The position numbers and the translations under genes were made by a program. DNA of 64,000 bases, taken from assembly GCA_940671915.1 (NCBI GenBank), contig CALNVZ010003426.1, positions 34,404,304 through 34,468,303 of the forward strand, in the 5' to 3' direction. The notes under the pieces were generated by a model. That model was not told where the DNA came from, did not search any database, and worked only from the letters and a program-made list of their open reading frames with translations. Positions 42,101 to 54,100 of the stretch are shown here, one piece after another (position 1 is the first letter of the stretch; every line of letters starts with the position of its first letter). The stretch is from Paracentrotus lividus. Taxonomy: Eukaryota; Echinodermata; Echinoidea; Camarodonta; Echinidae.

Positions 42101-45100
42101 TCCTCTAAATGTAATCACGGTAGGATGTTTTACACATTCATGTGATATTGTGAGAACCAAAGGTATCTCTCGCACCTGAACAAAATTATATTGCTATAGG
42201 CGGAAGTTACCCGTATTTGGTCGGCCTACTTCAGAAGGATAGAGTTGGCATGATGCTTTAAGTTACTCCCGTATATGTTAACTTTTTTTTTTTTTTGTTG
42301 TTCTTTTTCTTTTGCTAACAGTGGCATCACGATTACACCCTGTCATTGTGGGAACAACTTACGATTATGGTTTAAAAATGACAAAGAAGATAGATATAAC
42401 GCATCTTGACGATGCTATATCATCATACAGTCTGTGTAAAAAAAAATGGTAAGTCCGGGAAAATATTTAGGTGATGAAATCTTCTCAAAGATGTTTAATG
42501 TGTACCAACTTAAAGCCAAAAGATTCTTCTTGCTGATGCAACTTTGTTTTGTATAATCCGCTTTTGTAAAACAAAAGTTATGCTAAATTTTTGTGCGGCG
42601 AAAGAGCTATCGAAAATTACACACATCTATTGTTCGTGCGCTGAATTCATGGCTAATTATGTGCGAATAACCATACAAAAGCATGCACACAAAGTAACTT
42701 TTTTTTCTGACTATGAAAAACCGTCCATATCTCAAGATTACTGCAACCAAATGCAGAATGAAAACATGTCAGAAGAAAGCCTGCGTTTCCTACTCTTGGA
42801 AATTAATCAACACTTAAGAATGTGATATTTCCATACTATAAAAAAAAAGTTTTCCACTTGTAATCCACTTTATTTGACACAGACTGTAACCTTTTGTATT
42901 TTTTTTAGACTTTCCAGAAACGCAGAAAATTAAGTAGTTTTTTAGAAGTTTATTGATTTGTTTATATCTAAATGTGATGATGATGAACATATACGTTGCA
43001 TCAAATTTGATTCTTTCCAGCGAAAATTTTGATGCCCAAAATATGTTTTTTATCATAGTTTAGGATACAATGCTTTAGTCCTTGTTGACGTCCATTGTGG
43101 GGTCTCTTCATTAATTCTAACTGTCATCATGACTTACGAATAAAAAAATATGATATGAGTACTAGATTCATGGTAAACGTATAAGATAAAAATTCTGGCT
43201 CTTATTGCTGTCACGTGTTCATCGAAACCAATTGAACAAAAAGGAGCAAGCCGCATTATCTCCTACGTATTTTGGTGAGCCCAATTACAACACAGGTATA
43301 GTTCAATTAAAGTTTACAATCATCCTCGATGAGGTTTTTTTTTTTTTTTTTTTTTTTTTTTGGGGGGAGGGGGGTTCACGCGATTTATGGTTTGTTACTT
43401 TTTGTACGTTTGTTTATTTGTTGGTTTTTTTACTGGGGGGTCTTGTAATCCCGTATGACACAGAATTTCCACTCTATTGTAAGAATTTTTCATTTTCGAA
43501 TAGCTCTAAAACGGTTGTTAAAGGTCCCTGTACAACCATGGAATCGCCCCCCCCCAAAAAAAAACCAAAGAAAAAAAAAAAAGGGGCTACCGATATTGGG
43601 GACCACCCAATCTACAACAAGATGTGGGCAACATGGAGGAGGAATTATTCTGGCCATGTGCAATGGGATTTAAACACTTCTTCAAGCGGTGATAATACCT
43701 CCTTAAAAGAGACCTCTAAAAACTCGTCCAAGAACTCGAATCGGAATCTGGTGCTTGAACAAACATACTACGCCCGATGCTTCACAGGATGCACAGAAGA
43801 TGGCAATCGCAGTGGTATAAGCCAATAATTATTTTCGCGTCTTGAATGATTCACGATTTTTGACTACATGTAGTTATGGAAAATTCGCAGAGTAGATAAT
43901 TTTGCGGTTTTTGCAATCTTTCATTAATATAAATATTTAGCCTTATTTTTAAGTGGGACATTTTCGCGAAGATGGACTCCGCAAGTATGATTTCCCACAA
44001 AATGTAACTGAGCTGACAAGAAATAGAGTAGGAAGCTCGACTGCCTATTTCTGCATTTTTCAGTATTTGGGGTAAGGTAAAGGTTAATAGTTATTATTAT
44101 CCAACTCAACTTAAAATTTCTAAAAAGTGAGTTGGGTAACAAATAACAAATCAATACTTGCAAAGCTAGAATGACTATGTACAATGTGTATTTAATATTT
44201 GTGTACCTTGGAAAAACTGGAAACTGGATTATATGGCGAAATATCCCAATCAATGACTGTGAATCCAATCTAAGTAAGTCCATGGATACCATCATTAAAA
44301 CAAATATTAAAAAAAAAACAATATAGGCCCTATAATTTTAATATTTCAATGAAAAAGCTAGATATTCATTTTTATTCTGTTGTATTTTCCAGATATTTAA
44401 TTATGGTGCAAACTACGACTACAAGGCATAAATCTTTTAATTTCATGTTTATTTCAACATTAAGGTTCATTCTGCAACACTAAACATAGCCCTCAAATCA
44501 ATCCTATCATTAATGNNNNNNNNNNNNNNNNNNNNNNNNNTATTTTCAATCAAACACTTATAACAGAAAAAAAATCATAAGTCATATCAATACAATACGC
44601 TGACAAGTTGAATGACAAATGACATCAGTAGTATAAGAAAGAAATATGAAGGGCCCTCAGTTCAAAGCTAAGCTTGTTATAGGCTCCTTTCTGTAAATGA
44701 TGTTTAAAATACATCTAGATAAATAAATAAAATATTTATCATTATCATTATTATTATTATTAGCATTTTTTTTTAAAGCTACGATTGTTAGGAATTGTTC
44801 CTTTTTTCTCGATATAGCATAAATTCTCTTCTTCTTCCGTATCCACCATTTACACAAACTTTATGTAATCGGCCACGACTTGGCAGATTGCGAAGCCCTC
44901 TTATTTAGAAGCACCAGGTCATCCTGGTTGCAATTATCCCTAAGATTTGAACATTACAGGAGGTTCCCTATAGTTTGTGGTGTACCACAGTGTCAGAGTT
45001 TACATATTGTAAAAAGTAAGATGGTGAACTTCATGCACTTGACGTACAGTTCTTGATCAGGTCTTGCTCTTTGAGGAATCCCCTGGGATTTCAGAGGATT

Positions 45101-48100
45101 TAGGCTGCTGTCACACATGGCTGTATCATGTAACGTACAAAAAATCGATGGTACTATTGTCTTTTGGTTATTATGGCTGTCACACTTGGATATGCGGTGT
45201 GTATGGGTGGGGGGACCCCTAGCGGATGTAAAGGTGTGAGAAACGACCAATTACAGGATGCATACAGGAGAGAATGTGCAAGCATCAGACAAGGACTGGA
45301 TCTTGCTATAAGTTGCTCATCCATTTACCTAATCCAGATGGTTTATAACTATGATGGTCTAACAGCAGTTGGCCCAATTCTCTGTTCGTCTTATACTACT
45401 AGGGGCTAAACCTAATTTGGTATAGTCTCATTTGGTTTAATAGCATTGTTTACTAATTCCCAAATGCATATATACATGTAGTCTATTTAACCAGTTTGTT
45501 AAAGGAAATAGTTATAGACAAAATGGAATTAGACCATGTGGGATGAGACTAAATGTGCATTTTTAGTCAAAGTTGGTTTAGACCAATTGGCAGTTTACCA
45601 ACCAGAGTATGTCTGACAGGAGCTTTAGGTGTGTGCCAAAATTGGGAGCTCAAACTGATCCTACCTGGTCTGCCTCTTGGCAGTGCAATAGAGGCTTTGT
45701 ACTTTGATTGTTTACAGTTCATGTTGCTTTGAGAAAGGTTCTTAAACAATGTGAAATTGAAAGATTATCGTCCATGATATGTATAATAATAATTAAAAAA
45801 TTGAAGCTTGTAAAGAGGAGATATTTTTTGGCGGAGTTTAAAACTTGGTATTTTTACCACCCTACTAGTCAATGTCTGTTGAATTAGATTTCATTGATTT
45901 GTTCTTGTAATTTTGGCATTCAATCAGAATTGACTATTTGCACCGGTCTGGTTGTTATTGGTTTGGTATTAGCCTTGATTATATAAAGCTCATGCGAGTT
46001 ATGTAGGTTTCACTTGTTACTTTTATGCAGGTACTCTGAGCTGAACAATTGTGATGTAATGTTCACTGAGCCATTGTTTTAGCAGCTATTTTTATTATGA
46101 TATCACGGGTCAGTCAATATACCATTGAATAATGACCAGGCATAAAAATATAACAATTGTGATCCTTGTAATTGATATCACTGTTGACCAATTACACCTT
46201 TATAGCATCTCTTTGAGTTAAAATCTTGTCCAAAGAAACGGTACATGTATGTGGCCAACATGTTTGTCCAATGAGCAGTATATTATCCATTGACCATTGA
46301 GGAATGTCAGAAAAGTGAAAGAAAACGTGAGAAAGGAATAGCTAACGTGCTAAATGACAATATTTTTTTATTTGGCACTTTTCCTGTTAGAAGCTGATTA
46401 AAGAGCTTTACATTATTATTACCTGTTCATTAGATCCAATCCCAGGCTACCATTTTACAGCCGCACACACTGAAGTAATCCAACCAGTTACCCATTTTAA
46501 CACCTGGGTGAGGTGAAGCATGTAGCTAAAAATGTCTTGCCCAAAGACATTAATGCCTGTCCCGGGGGTTGAACTCATGACCTTTCTTTGCATCCTTATT
46601 CAAGTGATACGACCAGAGGAATACAACACTTCCACTAGCCTATCCGATATGCGTCGGGCTAGTAGTGGGCAAACTACTGACGGGCGAGGGCGTCAGCCCG
46701 AGCGCCTATCATCACTGGTGAAGCCGAAAAATGAATTTTCTTTTATTTACATTGTTTCGTTCGTAGAAAATCTACGAAACCCAGCTACGCTTTAATATGA
46801 ATATTTATACCTGATTGCGAAGACGGACCAATAAGCGATGAGAATTGAAACATGACGTAGTCATGAATATCAATGAGCCCTGCACTTCGCTCGAAATTCG
46901 AATTGAGGAAAGATGGCGTTCGCGAGAGATTTTTTTTTCCAGCCTGACAAAACTGCAGATAGTTGGAATTATGCAGCTCAAAGGCTCAAAATAGATGGTT
47001 TTAAGGATATGCAGGCTTCTGAAATATATTCGGTGGTACTTAGCGGAGAGGATGTTTTTGTTAGTTTGCCTAATAGATTCTGAAAGAGTGCGATCTATCA
47101 GGCTTTACCATTGTCTTTTGACTTCCTTCGTTCTCCGACCGAAGCAGCAAGCCAGCGCAAGCAATGGACCGGTACGTACCCGGCCGAAGCTTCGGCATAG
47201 CTAAGCTCGGGAAGAACCCTCGATCTAACTCCACACAGTATTGCTATGCTAGTGCTACTCACTACTTCGAAGCGGGTACGAGATGTGAGAGAAAACAAAT
47301 AATTTTTCAATTAAACTCCAAATAAAGTAGAATGTGTGACACAAGAGCTTATCTATTGTCACGAAAAATCAAATACATCAAAAATTGAAAGAAATATTAG
47401 GAAACAAAAGATTTTGTTAAATTTCCGATCTTCTAAATCTACCCATGTATGAATGAACTCGACCAAAAAAATCGGAGCTTTGTGATATTTGATTGGTTGA
47501 ATAAATACGGTCGATCGCCATATAAGGGTCGTCTCATGAATGATGCACAAAAAGAAGTACGTCACGCATATATGCATAATAATGACTTTACCAGTGATGA
47601 TAGGCGCTCGGGCTGCCCTCGCCTAGCCTGACGATCTCGGGCTTCGCCCTCGCCCCGTCAGCCAGTCTCCTTCGCGCGACCAGTAACTTGCCCACTAGCC
47701 CGACGCATATCAGATAGGCTACACTTCCACATGAGCAAATCGATAAATCTCATTTCATTTTTCTTCTCTCTTCAGTTCTGTCAGCCTGCAGGATGGAAAC
47801 TGACCAGCAAAGCTCAACCGCCGACGTTCCACGTGTCTGTCCTGACAGACATCGAGGCAAGACGGCACTACTGCGCTGTCCTGACCTTCAGCGAGGTCGT
47901 CAACATGACCCCATCGCGACCTGACGACCTGGAGAACGATGAAGTGGATGGGCCGTTGATGAGACACACGATGATGTTTGCACCAAGGTGTCTTGCTCTT
48001 ATCTCAAGATTAGAGTACTTTGAAACCTTGAAGGTACGTCTGGTGGATTATTTGAAATTTTGTATATTGGATTGAATAGGATATAAAATGAAAAGAAAGA

Positions 48101-51100
48101 AGAGAAAATTAAATCAGGCATTAGGATTTGGAAAAATCACATTGAGCCCAATAAAGGTTGGGGCGGTCCCCTGGGTACTTTTGTTCAAAGACCATAGACA
48201 ACAAGTTTCCTATGGTAATAGTTGAAAACAAATTTGCCTGTGGAGATTCTCACATGAAAGCTTACTCTGCTAAGGCATTGAACCAGTGCCTTGCCATGGC
48301 TGTTAGGCTAAATGGAACTTACGTTAGCCCACCCCACCTATTCCGTTGTTAATTAATGGCAGGGCTCAACACCTGCAGGTGCGCAGTACACTTTGGTGCC
48401 CGAATATATTCTATGGACCCCTAAACAATTGAAATCTATGCAGGGGCCCCTGTTGAGCACCTATTGAATTCTGACCCCCTGTCAGACAAGTATTGAACAT
48501 TGCATATGAATTCAGTTTGTTAATATGAATGATTTACTTCAATAGAACTATACATTTGCCTACCATTGCTATTCGACCTCGAATCGCCCCAAACCGAAAT
48601 TTACACCGAATTTGCTGCCCTATCATTCGCCTATTTACCCCCCCCCACCCCATTGAATAGCGCCCTCCATTGACGAGGATGCGGCCGAAAGCGATCCTAT
48701 ACACTTCCTCTAATCTCTTCGCCTCGTCTGAGATAAGTCGTGTATTTTTTGCCCGCCGCCAAAAATAGCGTGTTTTCTCCCTTTTGGGACTTCCTTGCGG
48801 TGTTTTGCGAGGTTATTTTGCTCAGGGTAATTATTTTGAGTATTCTGAGCTCTCCTTTTGGGTCTAGTTTTTTGGTTTTACCGAGATTTGATAGTTTACT
48901 CTCGGTGATCGTTTATTTTCACGCTCTCTCTTCTCCGTAGACTTTCGTACGTTCATTACTGCGTGTATGTAATACGTGTCTGGTTTACGTTTGAGTGTTG
49001 TGTGTGTTTTGCGGCGCACAGAGTTTTTGTGCTCCGCTTCTTGTTGACCCGCCTATTTACCCCTTTGTGTATTAACACTTTTCTTTCTCTTTTTATTACA
49101 GATCGTCTTGTCTTTCTTCTTCTCGTGTTCTTCTTCAAATAAGAAGAAGCGGGGGAGAAATTAGCGAGCAGGCGTGTGTTTTCTTCTGAGAAGTCCCCTT
49201 GCAGGGGGTGAGAGGCTTGTCTTCACCACCTCGATTTCGGGCGGGGGTGAGTATAATGTGGCTCGAACACTGGCGGACAAAACCTCGCTGCTCGGAATCG
49301 TCGGTCCCTCAAAGTACGGGACCGTTGATATTGACAGGTTTGGCAGCGTCCAGGATTATGACTGCTACGGCCCTTGCGCCGAGTGTATTGCTAATCCTTT
49401 GCCCCGTTCGACTAACGGGAGATCTAAAACGGTTATACATCGGTTTCACAAACGCGCATGGCGGTTCACTGGCTAATTCAGTTCAGGCTGAAGGTGCTGG
49501 GTTCATTTCTCTAACGGTGCGAATCCCATTGTGCTCAGGCTTCGCCTGGCATAACCGGATCGAGCTCGGTTTCTTTATCGAGTTTGACCGGACGGATATC
49601 GGCGCCGTACCCTTAACTGGAGGTAAATCGGATCCGCGAGTCGGTTTCCGTACCGGTTTGGGGGGTTGAGTACCGTTCAGACGGACCTTATCCTTGGATA
49701 GTAGGCGCTTGTCGGTTATCACTAGCCGGATGACATTCCAGAGCCTTCGCATCTGTTACTTGTCGGCGGGTATCCGGCAGAGCGGGACGTCCCGACCATA
49801 TCGGTCGCCACCTATTTTTGGGGGGGGGTCCGTCTCTCTCGTTTTCAAACGGATATCGGCGCCGTTCTTAACTGAGTAAATCGGATCCGCAAGTCGGTTT
49901 CCGTACCGGTTTTCGGGAGTTGTAGTCCAAGGCGGACCGTATCTCGGAATGTAAGCCGCACGTTGGTTCTCACTTAGCGCGGCTGACACGTCCAAAGCCG
50001 ATCGCTTTGTTACTTGTCGGCGGGTATCCGGGGTAAAGGGGACGTCCCCGACATATCCGGTCACCACCTTTTGGTGGCGGGGGTCTGTCTCTCTCCGTTT
50101 TAATCTCGGAGTGTGTCCCTCCTTTTCGGATATACGTCGGTTGAGGCTCTGAACGTGTTTCGGATCCCGCTCGATTTCTTTTCGGAGGCTAGGGTCCGTT
50201 ATAGGCGGGCGTTTCTTTTTTGAAGCCTACACCCGTCTTCCAAGTCGGTTCTTTCGGATCGGCACCGCATCTGAGGCGGGCTCTTCCGTAGTGAAGCGTC
50301 GTAGACTTGCAGTTCGGTCCGATCCGGTTCCGACGGGATCAGTGCCCCTTACAGACGGGCACTTGGGGTTCAGAGCGACTTCGTTCGTTGCACGACCGGA
50401 TCCGGCTTTCGTTATACCTGTCCCTACGGTTGGACACTTCCTTTTCGGGTAGACATCAACTCGGATGCCAATCCGGATAGTTTGGGCTGTACCTCGGAGG
50501 TTCGCAAGTGGCTTGAGCTTTACGAGAGTACGTCACCACTTCCGAATCACCTCTATGGGTGGTTCCACCTCCTTGTGAGGGCTGGATGCTTCTGTCAACG
50601 TGAGCTTTTCGGTGGCTGTTCTCACGGACTAATGTTATACTCTCGATCCTCTGTATCCCAATTCGGTTGATGGTTTGTAGCGGGATCCCTTCCGGGGTTA
50701 ATACTTGGATTATTTTATCCCCAAATTCGTACTATAGTCGTTTACTTTGGCGAGGAGTCACAGGCTTATTTCTTTTCTTTTCGTCAGGGGTCGGAAGTGA
50801 CCCTAACTTCGGAGGGGCGTTAAGTCTTTTCTTCATCTAGGAGGTTCTATTATGTCTTTCAGCTTCGAGTACCGATTACCTTTATGTTCTGATTTTCGAT
50901 TTTGACTTCGTCCACGAGTGGGCCTTTCTCCGCCAGTCGGGCCGAGCTTTCTCTTGGCCCTTAGGGAGGTTTCTCTTCTTTTCAGTTTTGCGGCTAAATC
51001 CACCTTGCTGGTATGCCGGAGTTCATTTGAGATTTCTATCAAGCAATCCCTTCATCATGCAGGAGTTGACGTGACTTCCCCCTTCCTTTCCGAAATCTTC

Positions 51101-54100
51101 ACGTTTTGCATTTTGAATGTGACCTCCTGAAGGCAGGAATTGTCTACATCTATTAGAGAATGTTCGTCATGGCCCCATCGTCTTAGGTTGTTATCCTGGC
51201 TTCTTCAAAGCTCCTTCCTTTAGGAAGGGCAGAAAGAAGAAGGCAAGAGGGCTTCGTTCCTGCCGGGTCTTGGCCTTGGCGCTCTCTCTCAGATCGTAGG
51301 GAACGACTTTCTCATTATTCTTATGATCGTCTTGGTGTCTTTTTAGACCAGACTCTCGTCCGGGACGTGGAGTGTAGTGCTCATTCCCGAGGCTTTCGCG
51401 AAGGATCAGCCCTTTTCGTCGGGACGGGAGATTTTCCAGATGCTTCCCGGTTGCTTGGAGATCCGGTGGCGTGGTCGGATTCGGAGTTTCTTCCGCTTGG
51501 AAGTCGATCAGCGGACGATGTCTTCGTCGCTCTCGGTGATCAAGAACGGATTCGGTAGTTCTGGAGAGCCTCTTCCAAGGGGTTTTCCGAATCGATCACC
51601 GCCACATTAGATCCTTTCAGGAACTATCTTCTCGGCCGGATGGGTGGGATCACGCTTTCTGTGCTCTCCCGTTTTTGTGTCCCCAATCGTTCTGGCTCGC
51701 TCAGGATGTCCTCAATATGAGAGGAGTTCAACAGGGCCATCCAAGTCACCTTTCAGGAATGGACCATTTAGCCTCTTTCTTTCGGCTCTCCAGGTGGAAC
51801 TTGCGGTTCCGACTGAGCCGATGCTTTTCATATACCAATAGACCCTTCGTCGAGGGATCTTTTTGGGGTTAGTGTGTAGCAAGGAGATTTCGCTCAAGCC
51901 ATCTCGGTCTTGTCCGCCTCCCAGAGCGTTGTGTCTTTCTCAGTGGGCAAGGACTTCGGGTATTTCGCTTTCTTAGTACGATTGGCTTCTCGTCGCTTTC
52001 GGAGGTTCTGCTTTACACCATTTTTCGATGTTAGTGAAAACGGACCGAGAGATTTTGGATCATGATCCAACTGGTCCAGTCGGAATAGTTCCCCCACGAA
52101 CTCCGATCTACGTGGAGTGCCCGTTGGATATTCCAAGATCAATGGCCGGCCGGCCTGAGTGGATAGAAGCTTGTCAGCTACACTCCTCGCTGGTAGTCGC
52201 CAGGTTGTTGGATTGGCTGGGGGTTTTTAGCAGTCTGGTGGACCTGCATTTGTCGTCTCTTTTGAACCTTTCCGGCTGCACCCTGAAGTTTTTAGGCGAA
52301 CCTCGCTCCCTTGTCTGGTTTCTTGCGGTGGAGATCAAGCTCTATCCCGTGGCAGAACCGTACCTTCTTTCAGGGAAAGAGATTTCAAAGACCCTTCTTC
52401 GGTTACGTGCACGAACGGTCTCTTCAAGGTTGGGGGGTGCCATTGTCAGGTCGGATGGGTTTCCGGGATCTTGGGTCTCCCGAGGCCGCTGCCTACTTCA
52501 ACGTTCTGGACTTTTGTCAGTTCTGTTTGGTCTCAACGTTTTCGCGAACTTTTGGCTGGGCCGTTCGGTGTGATCTTCACGGACAACACCTCTCTGAAGT
52601 CCTAATCCACAACAGGAGGGACAATTCTTTGGAGTGAGACGGTAGCGTTCCTCCTTTGGGAATGGTGCAATCGGGAGAAGATCGTCCCGGTTGCCTCCCA
52701 CTCTCCGGGGGAGGACAATCTGTTAACAGACTTCCTCGGCTTTACTCCCGAGTCAGGGAGACTTCTGCTTTCTTTCTGGACGCGTTCTCTCTTCATTGGA
52801 AGGGTTGGAAGGCGTACGCTTTTCCACCTTTCAAGTTGATCCCTCTGTTTCTCAGGAAGATCAGGGAGGATCAGACAACGGTGGTCTTGATTGCTCTCTA
52901 CTGGCCGGATCGGGCCTGGTTTTCAGGATCTTTTGCTCCTGTTAGCAGGGGAGCCGCTGCCCCTTCAGGCCGTACCGGACTTATTTTCTCTACCGTTGTC
53001 GGGGTTTCTTCTTGCGAATTCATCGAACCTTCATTTAACTGCTTGGCCTCTTTCGGCCAGAGGGCTAGGGATGAAGGCTTTTCAGACCGAGCAGCTGAGC
53101 TGCTAGTTGGAAGTAGACTGAAGTCGACTAGGATTGTATACTTTTCGCGCCTTGGGGCTTTCCTGGCCTGGTACGAACCTCTTGCAGGGTCCCCCAGAGA
53201 GGCTCCTTTGCCTCTTATTGCCGATTTCCTTATTTCTCTGTTCGATAAGGGTAGGTCTCTCTCGACGATTCGAGGGTATTGTTTGGCTTTTTAGGCCATT
53301 CTTACTGGTTTTTGCTTATGGGGGATCGGTCTCGACCGCCCCCCCACCAGCTCTTGGCGTTGCTTAGGGCCTTTTTCTTAAAACACCCTATTTTTAAGCC
53401 CTTGACTCCAGCCTGGAGTTTTCCCTAAGTTTTGGAGGCTTTGTCTAAGCCACCGTTCAAGCCTTTGAACTCGATTTACCTGTTAAATCAGTCCATTAAG
53501 ACAATTTTTCTCCTAGCAATAGTCTCTGGGCAAAGGAGGAGTTTCGCTAACATGTTCTCTCAATATCACACTGGTTCATATTCGTTGGAGAGATATGTGG
53601 TTTTCTGATTCCTTTCACATCCTTCATTGCTTAGAACCAAACAGCCTCGTCGGACTCTATCGAATCTTCATTCGTCTCTGACGGGGTTCTCATCTTTCAG
53701 AAAAGACTTTTCTTAGTGCCCCGTCAGGGCCCTCTTATGGTTCTTCAAGTAGACTGAGAATCTTCGCACATCTTCACAGTTATTTGTTACTTCCGTGAAC
53801 CCCATAAAGGGTTTCTAGAGATACGTTATCCCGGTGGGATAGTATCCGCAATCAAGGCCTGCGGGAGTTGAAGGCCCTTTGAAGAGGGAACTACTCCCAA
53901 GGCCCTTCAGACCAGGAGCATCAGCTCCTCTTGGGCCCTATTACTAGGGTAGGGGTGGAGATATTTGCAAGGCGGCCTTTTTGGCGTTCTGCAAATTCTT
54001 TCACCTCCTTTTACCGAGAGAAGTCGCTGCTAGTGAGGGTTTTTCTCCACCCACCTCTCAAAGCAGCGGCGTCTCCCATAGTTTCTTAACCGTTATGGTT

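Larger units (their letters stand above)
39661..42427. other. Intron 2: no assigned gene; one tandem repeat and one unassigned frame
   Basis: Contains a tandem repeat (40600-40985) and an unassigned plus-strand frame (41184-41534), listed separately. Poly(A) at 40513-40533 and T-run at 42283-42297. The rest is featureless. Confidence 0.4.

Noticed and set aside
49483..52796. Minus-strand frames inside the DIRS element
   Set aside because: RNase H and recombinase motifs are readable only on the plus strand; the antisense frames are shadows in GC-richer DNA.
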